This document shows positions 44,988 to 57,104 of a stretch of DNA of 64,000 bases, piece by piece. The number at the start of each line of letters is the position of its first letter. Position 1 is the stretch's first letter. The stretch is from Rugalucina vietnamica (Eukaryota; Mollusca; Bivalvia; Lucinida; Lucinidae). The translations under genes were made by a program, and so were the position numbers. The notes under the pieces are model-generated. The model had not been told where the DNA came from. It made no database searches and was given only the letters and a program-made list of their open reading frames with translations. The stretch spans positions 70,216,315 to 70,280,314 of the forward strand of contig OZ024869.1 of assembly GCA_964017185.1 (NCBI GenBank). Reading direction: 5' to 3'.

Positions 44988-45265
44988 ACGAAAACTTGCC
45001 CATGCAATATACACAGATTTTTTTTAGTTGTAAAAAATGAAAATTTTCAGCTGAAAACTTTTGATATTTTTCTTATTTTTGCTCAAAACATAGATTGTGG
45101 GTACACGTTAGAACCGCCTCGGCGAAGCGGTTCTAACGAGTACCCACAATCTATGTTTTGTAGCAAAAATAAGAAAAATAGGTATACCCCTGCAAACCCC
45201 AGTTTTTGTATATAAAAGTGGGGTTTAAGGGGGTACTTATTTCACGGACATATTTTCCTGATGCT
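44988..45265 (+). mobile_element. MITE family M2, complete reference copy
   Basis: About 278 bp. It starts gaaaacttgcccatgcaata, has a perfect core hairpin around CATAGATTGTGGGTACACGT / GAACCGCCTCGGCGAAGC, then TATACCCCTGCAAACCCC and AAAGTGGGG, and ends cacggacatattttc. The two ends are imperfect complements. Confidence 0.88.
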
Positions 45266-46354
45266 TTTCATTGACATAATTAAAACTGGTGAATTTCTCA
45301 AGGTGCAGTCTTCATCGTTTTAATCAATTTAAATGATCATTTTAAGCTTACTCCTATTATTCATAAAACAGCCGATGTGTTTTTCTAAATGATTATTTTT
45401 GTTATGACAAGGATGTCCAATTTAAAAACCTCTGTCCGACAAAAGCCACTGTCTGGCAAAACTGCCCTTTGCTTCCATAGGAAATAGTTACTCGGATCAG
45501 CCTATCCTTCTGGTTGTGCGGTCAAGAATATGCAATTATTTGATAAATCCGCCAATGTATTTGATTTTTACTCTCTTTTGCTGAAAATATTATCAAAGTT
45601 TCTCTATAGAGAGACATTGATATTATTAATAATTTTGGCCCGGCATTTATTTTTTTGTCGAATATGTCCGTACTTCAATTTTCCCTTTTAGGTCACGCGT
45701 GCCACCTGGCCGCTGTCCCCTCTTCTCACTTTGCCTTGGGGTGCGAAGTTTGTCTACTATAAAAACAATGTGTTATAAACTTGACATCTGTATATATTCG
45801 GCTCAGCGCAAGAAAGCCTGTTTTCGGTCCTGGGAACATGTCTGATATAAGTAAACATGTACAACCAGAATATCGAGTTTTCATTTTGTTTCAAACGACA
45901 AACATAACGATGAAGAGATGCGTAGTTAATGCTGGTCGGCGGTTGGACATATGCAAGAAACAAGATTCCTCAATGCTGCTCAGAGAGACAACACCGAATA
46001 TATGATATTTATCAGAATGTGCGAAAGCTACACAGCTATGCGTTTGTTGTACACATTTGGTAAAACTAGATTTTGTCAGGATGTTGCAAACTTGCCTACT
46101 GCAAACTTGATATAAAAGCTGATAATACTCCTCGCAACCAGATATTATAACTTGTTTAAAACAGTAAGCTACTTCGAGATTTTTTAAGGGTGATCGATGA
46201 TCAGTTTGTGCAGACACATGGTCTTGTTTTCCTTTTTTTAAATTTTAGAATAGGTATAATTTCCCAGATGATTATTTTTTTTAATTATGACCAATTTTAT
46301 TAGAATATCTCAAATGATTTGTGCTTTATCAATGACTTCATATACCGCATATGA
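45266..46354. other. Non-coding, nothing recognised
   Basis: Overlapping reading frames on opposite strands near 45757-46217 match no known family and lack splice or codon support. Confidence 0.5.

Positions 46355-46428
<74 letters not shown>
46355..46428. repeat. (GAAA)n microsatellite
   Basis: About 18 units. Confidence 0.95.
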
Positions 46429-46431
<3 letters not shown>

Positions 46432-46724
46432 ACATGCGACTCGGGTCTACTCATAATTAGATTTGATAAATGCAGAAGTCTTCACGCAGTATATAATTAT
46501 AATTTAATTTTTGTCTCGTGGCGAAATGCTTAGAAGTTAAATGAAGAAGAACCATTACCTTAAATTTTTCTCAGTAGGCACAGTGTCATCATGACTCGAG
46601 TAATTATCCAATGATGAATATACATATGTGAAATACTTGAAAAACGTTAAATGGATAATTTGTTTTCTTAAATTGGTTGCGGCATTTAAATTTTGTGTTT
46701 GATCGTGTACTTTTCTAGTTGGGG

Positions 46725-47355
46725 ATTACGGCATCTCGATAAAATACGTGATAAAAGTTATTTTCATAATAGTAAAATGATAAATATAACATGAATGCAC
46801 ATGATTTTTTTTAATTATCCATTTTTGACTAAGAAGTACACGTAAGTGTTTCGGACATAATGTCCGGACAAGCAATATTTCATTTCAGAGATAAAGCTTT
46901 GACCATTTTGTTACAGAACCATCGGTTAAACTAAAGCATTTCTTGAACTTCTCGCATCTTTCATTTATCCTGAGGCAGCCAATGACGCTTCGATATTACG
47001 GCATCAAAATAAAATAATTATAAACTTCAAATGCCTGATCAAATATTAAAAATATCAATAATAACAAACATAACCATAATAATTAAAATGATAATGATAA
47101 ATTATATCGTTTATACATGTAATTCTGTACTCCGTTATTGACCGCACATGAATTCTTGAAATATTTAGTTTTCGAATGTAAGTGTATAAGACATAATGTG
47201 CAGACATACAATATCTAATCTCAAAGATAAAATTTTGAGCATTTTTATTGTAAAGTATTTTGGCCCCTTCGGGTATTAAACTGAAGTATTTTCTTGAATC
47301 TCTCACATATTTCCATTACCTGTGGCAACCAATTGCGCTTCGATATAACACAGTT
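46725..47355 (+). repeat. Imperfect tandem duplication, about 350 bp, two copies
   Basis: Shared blocks: cataatgtc/g-cagaca-caatat, cttgaa-ctctc-cat, and a terminal GCGCTTCGATATNAC (near 46985 and 47335). Both copies are AT-rich and non-coding. Confidence 0.6.
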
Positions 47356-47956
47356 ACCTGTAATATTCATGGTGCGGACTTAGTCAAATTCCGAACAAAA
47401 ATTAATTTCCAGAAAGAGTTGAAACTGGTATTATCCTGTATCAGGGAAGCAAAAAGGACGATTGCTAGAGTCATTAAACTTATACGTATGTAAAGTATGG
47501 AATGTACAGATTACAAATATAACAGCATCCTAAATTTCCATTAAATATTGTTTTGTTTAATTAGACGTAAAAATGGTGAAACACGCGTTTTTACCCTTTC
47601 TCAATAGTTTGATATAGGGTAACAATATGCCACCTTCCGACGACCCGGGAAGCAAAAAGATCAAACTCAAATAAAATAAAATTTATATCATCGGAAAGCT
47701 GATAAATGGTAGAATATAGATATAACAGCATCCTGTTTCTAACTTTTTAAATAAAAATAATATAATTGTATAAAAACTGCTTTCCATAGCAATCTAATGT
47801 TAATTGCTAACCAAATTGGACAGGTAAGGTCTACCTGTCATTGCCTACGAAAATCCAATAATCCATCGGTATTTTCCGGTAAAAATGCAGGTAAGTTTCA
47901 CATGAGACTTCGTTTGAGAGCCACCGTGACCTTGCTAAGTGCCTATGGTAAGACCA

Positions 47957-48070
47957 GGGGCCAATTGTTCAAAATTAACGACAGTTGTTTAAATTTAACG
48001 ATTCGTTAAAATATGAAACATGAATATTACAAATAGACTGTTATTTTTGTTGATAAAATGTGAGAATCCT
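47957..48070 (+). mobile_element. MITE family M6, left half only
   Basis: It matches the complement of the right half of 61008-61255: caattgttcaaaattaacga, ttaacgattcgttaaaat, attacaaatagactgttat and gataaaatgtgagaatcc. The second arm is missing, and an M1 end begins at the break. Confidence 0.75.
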
Positions 48071-48111
48071 TTCGCCTATGAATATTGTTGGTTTTCTTGT
48101 GCGGCGGCTCA
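48071..48111 (+). mobile_element. MITE family M1 terminal fragment
   Basis: TTCGCCTATGAATATTGTTG...GCGGCGGCTCA, the right end of an M1 element, fused directly to half of an M6 element. Confidence 0.8.
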
Positions 48112-49345
48112 AATTATAATTCTCAAGTCTGGAACTACAACCGAAATATCTCTCTTATCAATCGCTGGAAAATTTCTGAATGAGATCCTTTTAAATATTC
48201 TGAATGCACATGATGACATAGACGGAATATTTCCATCGGTATTCCGTTAGACCTCTCCATACCGACGCAAATTACTTCTATTGAACCCTTGGTCGAAAAT
48301 GCAAAATCATCGAAGACTTAAAAGAAATTTAAAAATATGTTAGGTTATATCTTTTCTGACTGATAGGACTTAATTCATAAATATTCCAGATGTAAAAGTA
48401 AGCAGATTCATTAAATACTTTGTGTTTTCTGTGCAAAATATCACGTACGTCTATAAATAGATAAGGGGAGACTACTGTAAAATATGGGACACAACGTAGA
48501 AAATCGATTGCTGTTTGCAAATTATTGAAATTCTGCAGATAACCCCGATGTTTACTAAAAGATTTATGCATTTTCAAACAAAAAATAACAAAATTTCTAA
48601 CAATTATTACCAAATAAAGCAACTATAAGCTTCTTACAAAATCCATAATCTGTTCGACCATAGTTTAAAGGAAACTAATGCTAAGCTGTCACGGGAGAGG
48701 AGCGAGGTCACGAAGTGTATCGGAGTGCAGGTTAGCCAGCTGATCTATTGATGACAAGGCTGAACTTAAAGAATCAGGGAGTCACAGTGCAAAGATTACG
48801 GGACAATAGCCATTACCACCACATCAAGACAATTTCAAGAAGAAATTTCAAGATCAAAATGTAGACATATACACGGCGTTTGTCTACCTTGCCATTTGAA
48901 GATCTTGGCCAGATTGGGAAACTCAGAATCACAAGATGACAATTTCGTGGTGACATGCAGATACAATGTACGTGAATGCCGCACAATACTGCAGAGTTCT
49001 CTAAGCCTTCCCGGTCATTAATGGGTTCAAACAGGGCTGCCTTATGGCACGAACACTGTTCAGCAATAAGTGTCCTGTCAAGCTCACATTTGTTTTTCAA
49101 GACTGTGATATTAATGGCGCTATACAATAAAGAATTAACAGGACGATGTGCAACATAAGGTGTTCCAAGTCAAAATAAAATGCAAACAAATGTATTAGAT
49201 GAGTACCTATATGCAGTTGACATGAATTAGACTGGTAGGTAAATAGCAAAACTACAAACATGGTATGGATCAAGTTTCACAATCGTGTAGATATTATGAC
49301 TTTACGAGCAATTCAAAACGAAAAGGGAAACACAACAGCCCACAC
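48112..49345. other. Non-coding; weak similarity of 48900-49075 to 54270-54420
   Basis: The shared block (gacaattt-g-ggtgacatgcag, then a gttcagca block) suggests that the second duplicated unit begins near here. Confidence 0.45.
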
Positions 49346-49349
49346 GTCA

Positions 49350-49625
49350 GGAAAACATGTCCATGAAATGTATACCCCCTTAAACCCCACGTTTATACAG
49401 TAAAACTGGGGTATGCAGGGGTATACCTATTTTTCTTATTTTTGCTCCAAAACATAGATTGTGGGTACTCGTTAGAACCGCCTCGGCGAGGCGGTTCTTA
49501 CGTGTACCCACAATCTATGTTTTGAGCAAAAATAAGAAAAATATCATTTTTTTTTCTGATGAAATTTTCATTTTTTTCTTCTAAAAATTTATGTATATTG
49601 CATGGGCAAGTTTTCGTAATGCATG
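49350..49625 (-). mobile_element. MITE family M2, complete, reverse
   Basis: It runs from ggaaaacatgtccatgaaat to catgggcaagttttcgt and has an intact hairpin GAACCGCCTCGGCGAGGCGG. Confidence 0.88.
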
Positions 49626-50499
49626 GTAATCTGTCCAACGAACAAACCGTTACTATAAATGAACAAAATCTGATGGCCAAATAAAAAACAAGCTTGGCAT
49701 GAAGCTGATAGTCCACAAGGCTATGATAAAGTACGATGGCCCAAATTCGGAATTCGGAATTATGAATTCATATGGAAATGAAAAAAAAAATGATTCGTTT
49801 TGGGCCATCGTAATGATAGTACCAGCCCGATATGCATATCGCAATGGAATGCGTGCACAGTCGTCGACTCGTCGAATTTTCACAGCAGGGGCATGTTTTC
49901 GTAATTGGATTATGCATTGACACACACTTGTTTGTCAGCTATCTAAAATGATTTTCTTAAATCGTTAAGTCAGTGCATTAGTCTTTCTTTCTGGAATTGT
50001 AATTTCTTCCGGTACATTCCATCGGAAGCCCAATGACTTTTGTTCAAAACACTTATCACTTTTCTTTCATTTCCATATCCTTTTATTTGATATAGCTTGA
50101 TGTATTTACTGAACTGATTCGAACGATTTTGTTATAAAATGTGTTGTTTTTTCTATCGGTCATCCATTAAGTTGTTTGTTGTTTTTTTTTTTTTTTACAA
50201 AAAAATGAAATAACTTCTTTAAAAGGCGTTTTTTTAACCTGGGTTGTACAAGTGCTCCAAGCCTTAAGAAATCACAATCTCTTTTTAAATCTTTAAGTTA
50301 TTTGAAGGCTGCATAAACCTGTGTTACTTTTGACTGTCGGCGTGCCATTGTGAAGTTAGCAGGAAATCAATTTGATTTTGTAAATCGTGTCAAGTGTTAG
50401 CGAAAAGCAGATTAGCGAGCTAGAAAAGAAGTCTTGGTAACACAATTTCCTTGTTATGATAATCTTAATATTTGTTTCTTGTTTCTCAGACAAACAAAG

Positions 50500-50501
<2 letters not shown>

Positions 50502-50558
<57 letters not shown>
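50502..50558. repeat. (GA)n microsatellite
   Basis: About 28 units, homologous in position to 33491 and 57003. Confidence 0.95.
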
Positions 50559-50562
<4 letters not shown>

Positions 50563-50743
50563 TGGTTATGCATGAAGAAATTCGTAAATAAAATCCATTT
50601 TTTCTTGATTTCCGAGATACACGACGTCAAGACAGGGAGAGACTTTTATTAAAAACGGAAATTCTGTTGAACAGGTTGCGTTAACTTTAGAATCAATAAA
50701 TATACTTTGCCATTAGGTACATATCGGAAGCATTGTCTTATTA

Positions 50744-50944
50744 ATGGGTTATGACAAGTGCTACTCTCTATGCAATGAAAACGATATAACAATTGTGGCA
50801 TCTTCAAATATTCTCGGAAATATTGGTTCTAAAAATCAATCTCAAGAAAGCTGCCAAATATATTCAGACATAAAATATTCTGAAGATTGTCTTAAAAAGC
50901 TGGTAAGGTCTTTGGGGATTGTAAGACAACGCAACAATCTATGA
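50744..50944 (+). other. Short reading frame in a duplicated landmark
   Basis: 66 codons, starting MGYDKCYSL and ending LGIVRQRNNL. Related sequence in the other copies keeps the ends (LVRSxGIVRQRNNQ at 57478-57523 and SLGIVRQRNNQ at 63745-63780), but a one-base deletion, early stops or an insertion break the frame in them. No known domain is recognised. It is probably not a gene, or it is a remnant of a terminal exon. Confidence 0.25.
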
Positions 50945-52120
50945 TCACAGCATTACGTCAGATAATGTATTGTATTTATTTAAAAAAAAAAAGAAAAATA
51001 AAAAAAAAAAGATTATTATTTATTCAAAACGTAAAAGGCAGACGAACTGTGTAATTGTCTTTATTGCTAGATGCACCATTCAACAAGCTGTGAATACCGT
51101 ACGCAATATACACGTATTAGCTCATGGCAAACGTTTAGTTCATCCTATTTGGAAGCACTGAACGTTTAGACGAGGCGTAGTGACTGGCAAGAAGACAACA
51201 GAAGGTGAAATTTCGGTGACTTCACGCTAATGGTAACCAAATGGTCGGCGAACTACTCCACTCATATATGTAGTAATGGTAACAAGCCCGTGGGGACCCG
51301 GACGAGTCGACGACTGTGCACGCAATTGCAATTGTGATAGAAAATCGTAACAAAATTCAAACAATGATTCACCTTGCTGTACCACATTTTTGTTTATACA
51401 ATGTCAACAACCCACATGTATTAAGATTATAGCTTCCAGAATATAACCGACATTAACTTATTCTCTAGGCCCAGTATTTCTCACATTTAGATTACTAAAA
51501 CGCAGACAATGCTAACGCAGACAATGCTGATATACACGCCATTGATGTTAATAAGTTAACGAAAGTATGACAAAATCCAGAATGTATCATTGACATTAGG
51601 TTAGATCCAGATTAGCCTTATAATCCACCCAATCTAGTTATGATTTTCGATGTGTTAATGAAGAAAGTTGATGGCTATGGTAAATTATCTAAACCTTGTA
51701 ACAGATACTCATAAAGGATATGCAGTTGTTCAGTCATTTTTATCACTGGGACAGTTGATTTTATGCCCATTTTAGTATTACTAGGAAATATCTACATTTT
51801 TATTGCAATCGCCCAAGTTGAAAGTATCTATCTAGGTGTTCTTCATTTCCCAATGAAAAACATTAAGTCATGTGATCTAGAGGCCACGCCTATGAACGGG
51901 GCGATGTCAAAACCAGCCAGTGACGTTGTTTGTTTACTCTTATTGGCGTGACGTCGGTCGCGTATCGCCATGACGTTAGGCGCGAAATTGTGACGTTTTG
52001 GCTGTTCCAAAATTACGTTAAGGCGGATTTAATGTCAAATAACATGAAAGTTAGAGGTGAAATGAGCAATTAAAAATCTGATACTTGATTGATAATATAA
52101 AATGTAAAAATATATATTTT

Positions 52121-52259
52121 TGAAATTCAGATTTTAGCTTTCACTGAATGATGAAAAAATTAGCTTTTTAATGTCTCCGAGAAGCCCTTCGGGCTTCACA
52201 GACATTAAAACAGCCTAATGTTTTTTATCATCCAGTGAAAGCTAAAATCTGAATTTCAT
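52121..52259. repeat. Long palindrome with GAAGCCCTTCGGGCTTC core
   Basis: Arms of about 55 bp (ATTCAGATTTTAGCTTTCAC, AATGTCT) pair with few mismatches, around a perfect inner hairpin at 52181-52197. A probable palindromic MITE. Confidence 0.85.
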
Positions 52260-53002
52260 TCCTTAAATACTAACATTGCTAATAGGACACGCAATTTCTA
52301 ATTCATTTCACCACTTTGACAGAACAATTCACTTGAAAGAAATAAGTGACAGGAAATAAAACACAATAGATCTATAAAGTTTTTTGTCTATTCCTGCAGC
52401 CTGCCATGTGTTGCCACATTGTTGTGGTCGTAAGAAGTATTGAACCATCATTCATGGCCTTTTATCATTGCAAAAGGTTATAATAACTAGCCATACTGAA
52501 CTTTAAACACAAAGGCATAAAACACGATTGATTTCCACTTTGCTCTTATATACGTCATATCCGTTTATTTGTAAATATTTTAAGAAACTATGCAAAACGA
52601 AATATTTAATATTATTAAGTTCCTGTTTAAACGTGTATTGCACTTAATGTCCTTAACTGTTAACATTGACAAGAGCGCTCAACTGACCCATGCACATGTT
52701 CGTTTACTCTTCTTTCCTCGAGTATTTTTTACTTCAGGTGTTATACAGACCCCATATATCAGGCCGAATTCTATCTACTAAATAATACACCCAGAAATTA
52801 TTCTCAAAACAACAAATCTTGTTTTTATTAACTAAATGTTCCAATTTTCTCCTTAAATCTCCCATAATTATAAGTTGTGTTGTAAAATTATCGATTGAAA
52901 ACTCTTTGCAGATGCGCTGCAGTGATAGTGTTATACATGTATGTATAGCATGAAGATGTTTCAGTGTAATTTTAAATAAAATCTTTCGAGCATTGAGAAA
53001 AC

Positions 53003-53195
53003 ATGTCCGTGTAATGTATTACCCCATAAACCCTACCTTAGTATAGTAAAACTGGGGTATACAGGGTTATTCCTATTTTTCTTATTTTTTGGTTGTGGAT
53101 ACTCGTTAGAACCGCCTTGCGTATTGAGCAAAAATTTTTAAATTTTTGTTCAATGCAATTTTCAATTTTTACAGCTGAGCAAGTTTTCGTGATGA
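53003..53195 (-). mobile_element. MITE family M2, reverse, decayed
   Basis: The ends (gaaaacatgtccgtgtaatg and gagcaagttttcgtgatg) are present, but the core hairpin has lost one arm. Confidence 0.75.
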
Positions 53196-53245
53196 TAAGA
53201 CATATTGAGACATGAACAAATATCTTGATTTTATATTCCAACATT

Positions 53246-53290
53246 TGAGCCGCGTCATGAGAAAACCAACAATTTGCATATGCGAAAATA
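53246..53290 (+). mobile_element. MITE family M1, truncated end
   Basis: TGAGCCGCGTCATGAGAAAA through TTTGCATATGCGAAAA, stopping at the foot of the palindrome. Confidence 0.8.
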
Positions 53291-54129
53291 TGTCTCTCTT
53301 GAATAACACAGAAACGGCAACTCATTGTTCTCTCTACGTGGCATTCAATTTGTCTTTTTGTTCCATTATTTCAATTTTAAGTACATTTTTATTTCTTCCA
53401 GTGAGCATTTAGATCCTTTTATGCAGTTTAGTCATCACATCACCTAAAATGTCGCTTTAAAGCAGTTAATAATAACTTTACAATTATTATTTTCAGAAAT
53501 GATATAAGGGACCTCTGACTATCAACATTACCTTGATTGCAAACTTAAAACTTAAAGCCTGTAACAGAAATACTAACATGATGTTAAAAACTCGTATGTT
53601 TCAACATAGACCTTCCTACAAAACTGCATATCCAATGCTTTGAAGAATATGCCTGATGAAAGTTGCTCATTGATTATCAAGTTAATATACAATTAACATC
53701 TACGGCAGCTGCAGACGTATACTGTACATATATACGTGTAAAGAATGTCAATTTGTATCAAAAGTAAAGACTGAAGGAGCAAAACGGTCAGACATTTGTG
53801 AATTATTCAGCAACTGTGGCGATAAAGTAAGTGGGAACGTGGCATTAATTATTGTCATAAAGCTGTGGATGGACCTTGATAAAAAGACGATGAAATTAAA
53901 TTTCTAATTCCAGACTATGCCAGTGGGCCAATTCAAAAATGAGATATTTAAAAATAAGCCAATGACTAAAGCTTCTTTATTTTTAAACTGAACCCTACAG
54001 CTGTATATCATGTTTTAAGTATGAAGTGAATGGGCAAATCAAATATTACAGCAAATACAAAAAAAAAACGAAGACAAAGAAAGAAACAACAACAGATAGA
54101 CGGCAAACAAACCAACAAAAAAATGAAAT

Positions 54130-54255
54130 TTAACGAGTACCCACAATCTATGTTTTGGAGCAAAATTAAGAAAAATAGGTATACACCTGTATACCCCAGT
54201 AATGCCATATAAAAGTGGGGTATAAGGGGGTATAAATTAAACGGAATCTTATCCT
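54130..54255 (+). mobile_element. MITE family M2, right half
   Basis: It begins inside the hairpin (TAACGAGTACCCACAATCTA) and runs to the right end. It resembles the half copy at 10352. Confidence 0.8.
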
Positions 54256-54727
54256 AATGATTCATGGAAACTGATGGTGTGGCAATTTTGCGATGACATG
54301 CAGTCACATATTCAGAATGTTTAAGGAATCTATAAATCTTACCAGTGACTAATGAGGCCTTACGGTGTTACCACATGCTGTTCAGCACGATTTATGCCAT
54401 GATTCTGGCTTCAACTTATTGAACCCAAGGCGGGAGGTTGAAATCCTAAAGTACAAGTAGTGCTAGATGCACATCTACATGTCATAGGAAATGATGAAGA
54501 AACGAGGGATATTGATGGTGAAAGAAAGCTTACATAATGCATTACCGGAATAACAGGGTTATCGCTTATGGTTATCGCTTTCATAGATAAGTCGAAAGAC
54601 TGTTTAAGGCGACAGACTGTTTGCCAGCGAGCCCATATACCAATCATTGTGACATTCATTTAAAAATGAAATAATTCGTTTTTTCTTCTGAGTCTCACGG
54701 ACTGCATGTACAAATTGGTATGTGATG

Positions 54728-55052
54728 TGATGTTAATTGCCTTCATAATGGACGAAAACAAACAACAGCAACACGAATAAGATGTTATAAACCCCGGCAT
54801 TTAGAGGGGCTAATGGGTTTCTCCGCTTTAAACAAATATACGTGCTTGTCAGAAGTAATTACAGTTTAAGTACTAAAGCGGCGATCGATCCTCGTTCTCT
54901 GTTCTCAGAAACTGTCTTGCCAAATTTGTTCTCAAGAAATTCAATTATTGAAGAAGCTGGTCAATGGCATGGCTTTTGAGAGTGGTATTTATGACTCCAG
55001 TGGGTTATGTATAGGGAAAACATTCAGTGAGTTTACCATAACAATACAAGAC
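54728..55052 (+). repeat. Highly conserved island of the duplicated unit, copy 3
   Basis: About 96% identical to 29110-29432, with sharp loss of similarity after the shared end cattcagtgagtttaccata. No reading frame, hairpin or known element explains the conservation. Confidence 0.7.
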
Positions 55053-57002
55053 GCTAGTCTGTTTGTGTTTGGCTTCGGATTTCGGTAGGATATATGGACT
55101 GTTAGGAAGACGATTTGATGAATTCATTTCTCATGAAAAAAACAGTTTATGATTGGGATAAAATGGCACAGAATTCAGTGAGCATTTATATTTGGAATAT
55201 GTGTCATTAGATTTACATAAAGACGGGTTAGACACTGGTTTGTGTACACTGTACAAAGATTATTCGCGGACATTGCTGTGAACTTTCAAATTTTGATATC
55301 TTTCATCCTATTTGAAATAATACAGGTAAGGTTGATTTTTCTAATCTTTCAGTGATAATGACTCATCATTGCATATTTTCTAGGGCCGGTTTTTGATCAT
55401 CGACTAAAGTTAAGTATCTATGATTAATGCAGAAGCATGTATTTATTGCAATTTTTGTATTCTGATGAAAATAAAATATACATAAAAAAATTCCCAACCG
55501 AACACCTGAATGTTCGTGGATAAAATTTGAACCAATGAACTGTGGGATTGAAACTTACGTATATGGAGTATTATTTATTCCTTCAAGCTTAGAGTTTACA
55601 TAATGTCGACGTCATTTGTTACTGTTTAGAACAATGACAGAAATACAATATAAAACAAAAACGAAATATGTTTAATATATTTCCGTCAGTATATTATTTT
55701 CGTTTGACATGGGGTCAACATTAAGTCTTCTACAAACACATCTCATTGCATATCCTCTTTTATACCGTTGGTTCCTCTTTCATTTTCTAGTGTCCTGCAA
55801 CGTTGACTTCTAAACAATCGTTGATTCTAGATACAGATCTATCCCCTTTTATGCTAATTTGATGCTTTGCTGCTTGCAATTTAAATTTCTTACGAAGTTT
55901 CCAGACATTTTTTTAAATAATGACTTATTTATTCAGTGACGCACTTATTTGAAAGTTATCTAAAAATCATTTCTTGAATCATGAAGTCAGTGCATTATAT
56001 ATTATATAAAATTAGTCTCTTTTTCTGGAAGTTTAATTTTCTACCAGTATATTTCATTTGAATTGCAATGAATTTTGTCCAAATTACTGCTATTCCTTTC
56101 AAGTTCTGTAAACTCGCACTGTGGTCATTTCTCGTATTCATCAAGCTGAGACATTGCTTGTAGTACTTTACTCGTAAATTCTTTATTTTCTGACTGACTG
56201 TCGGCGGTAGATCCATACGTCTCCGGGGGTAGGTTTCATGATCACGTTTTATTCTTTGGCTATACATTTTGCAGGTCGTAACTCCTGGGCCGGATATTCG
56301 GTTTGACCCTTAAGGAATTTAGACATGCACGTTCTGGTCATAGCGTCATAGCGGAATCATTCTTTTACGGCTTTATTTGCAAAAAATCCAAGGATTTTGA
56401 TTTCCATAGAAATCAATGCAAATTACAGATTTTGCAGAATTATTTGGTTTGGAAATGAAACATGAAGTTTTAGATCCGCATTCGTTTTTTTTCATTGAGA
56501 ATGATCCGATTTAACATTTTGTTCCTGTTTCGCTTTTAAAAATTGAGTTTTGCGGAGTGCAGAAGCAAAAGGGCAAACTCGTATTCAGTAAAAGTTGAGT
56601 CTTTCATATATGGCACATTGTATCCTCCGTAGCAAAAAGACAAAATGTTGTGAACTTCCATAAATTGGTCAGTAGCGCGGATATGTGACAAAAATTTCAG
56701 TATCGCCAGAAAAAAAGGACAATGGATTTTTTCAAACTTTAACCAAGAGCTAAAAGTGTTCCCTAACTTATTTCCATGTGCATATTTGAACACAAGAGTC
56801 ACACAAGCATTTAAGATGTGACGTTAAACGTTTTCTCAAATTTTCTGGCCGGAAATAAAGCATGACATTTCCGTCGGTTTCTGTGACAAGAACATGAAGT
56901 TTTACCATGGAGTTTTACCGAAAAGCAGATTGGCGAGCTAATATTAAAAGAATATTAGTAACACTAGTTGCGTCTCAGGATACCCTGATATTTGTTTCTC
57001 AG

Positions 57003-57005
57003 GGA

Positions 57006-57057
<52 letters not shown>

Positions 57058-57104
57058 AAAGAAAGAAAGAAAGAAAGAAAGAAAGAAAAGAAAAAAAAGA
57101 AAGA
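57003..57104. repeat. (GAAA)n microsatellite
   Basis: About 24 units with a few extra A bases, at the position where copies 1 and 2 of the segmental unit have (GA)n. Confidence 0.95.

Larger units (their letters stand above)
49920..54727 (+). repeat. Segmental duplication, copy 2
   Basis: Landmarks in order: 49925-50150 (matches 30950-31150 and 55930-56110), 50715-50965, 51160-51770, 52650-52930 and 53690-53920. Divergence from the other copies is estimated at 15-30%. MITE M2 and M1 fragments lie between. Confidence 0.7.

Noticed and set aside
46351-46533. Lysine-rich reading frames over (GAAA)n at 46351 and 56907
   Set aside because: They are pure microsatellite translation.
47260-47493. 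77-codon frame with a basic helical end followed by a GTATGT donor-like site
   Set aside because: It overlaps an imperfect tandem duplication whose other copy does not keep the frame; no family recognised.
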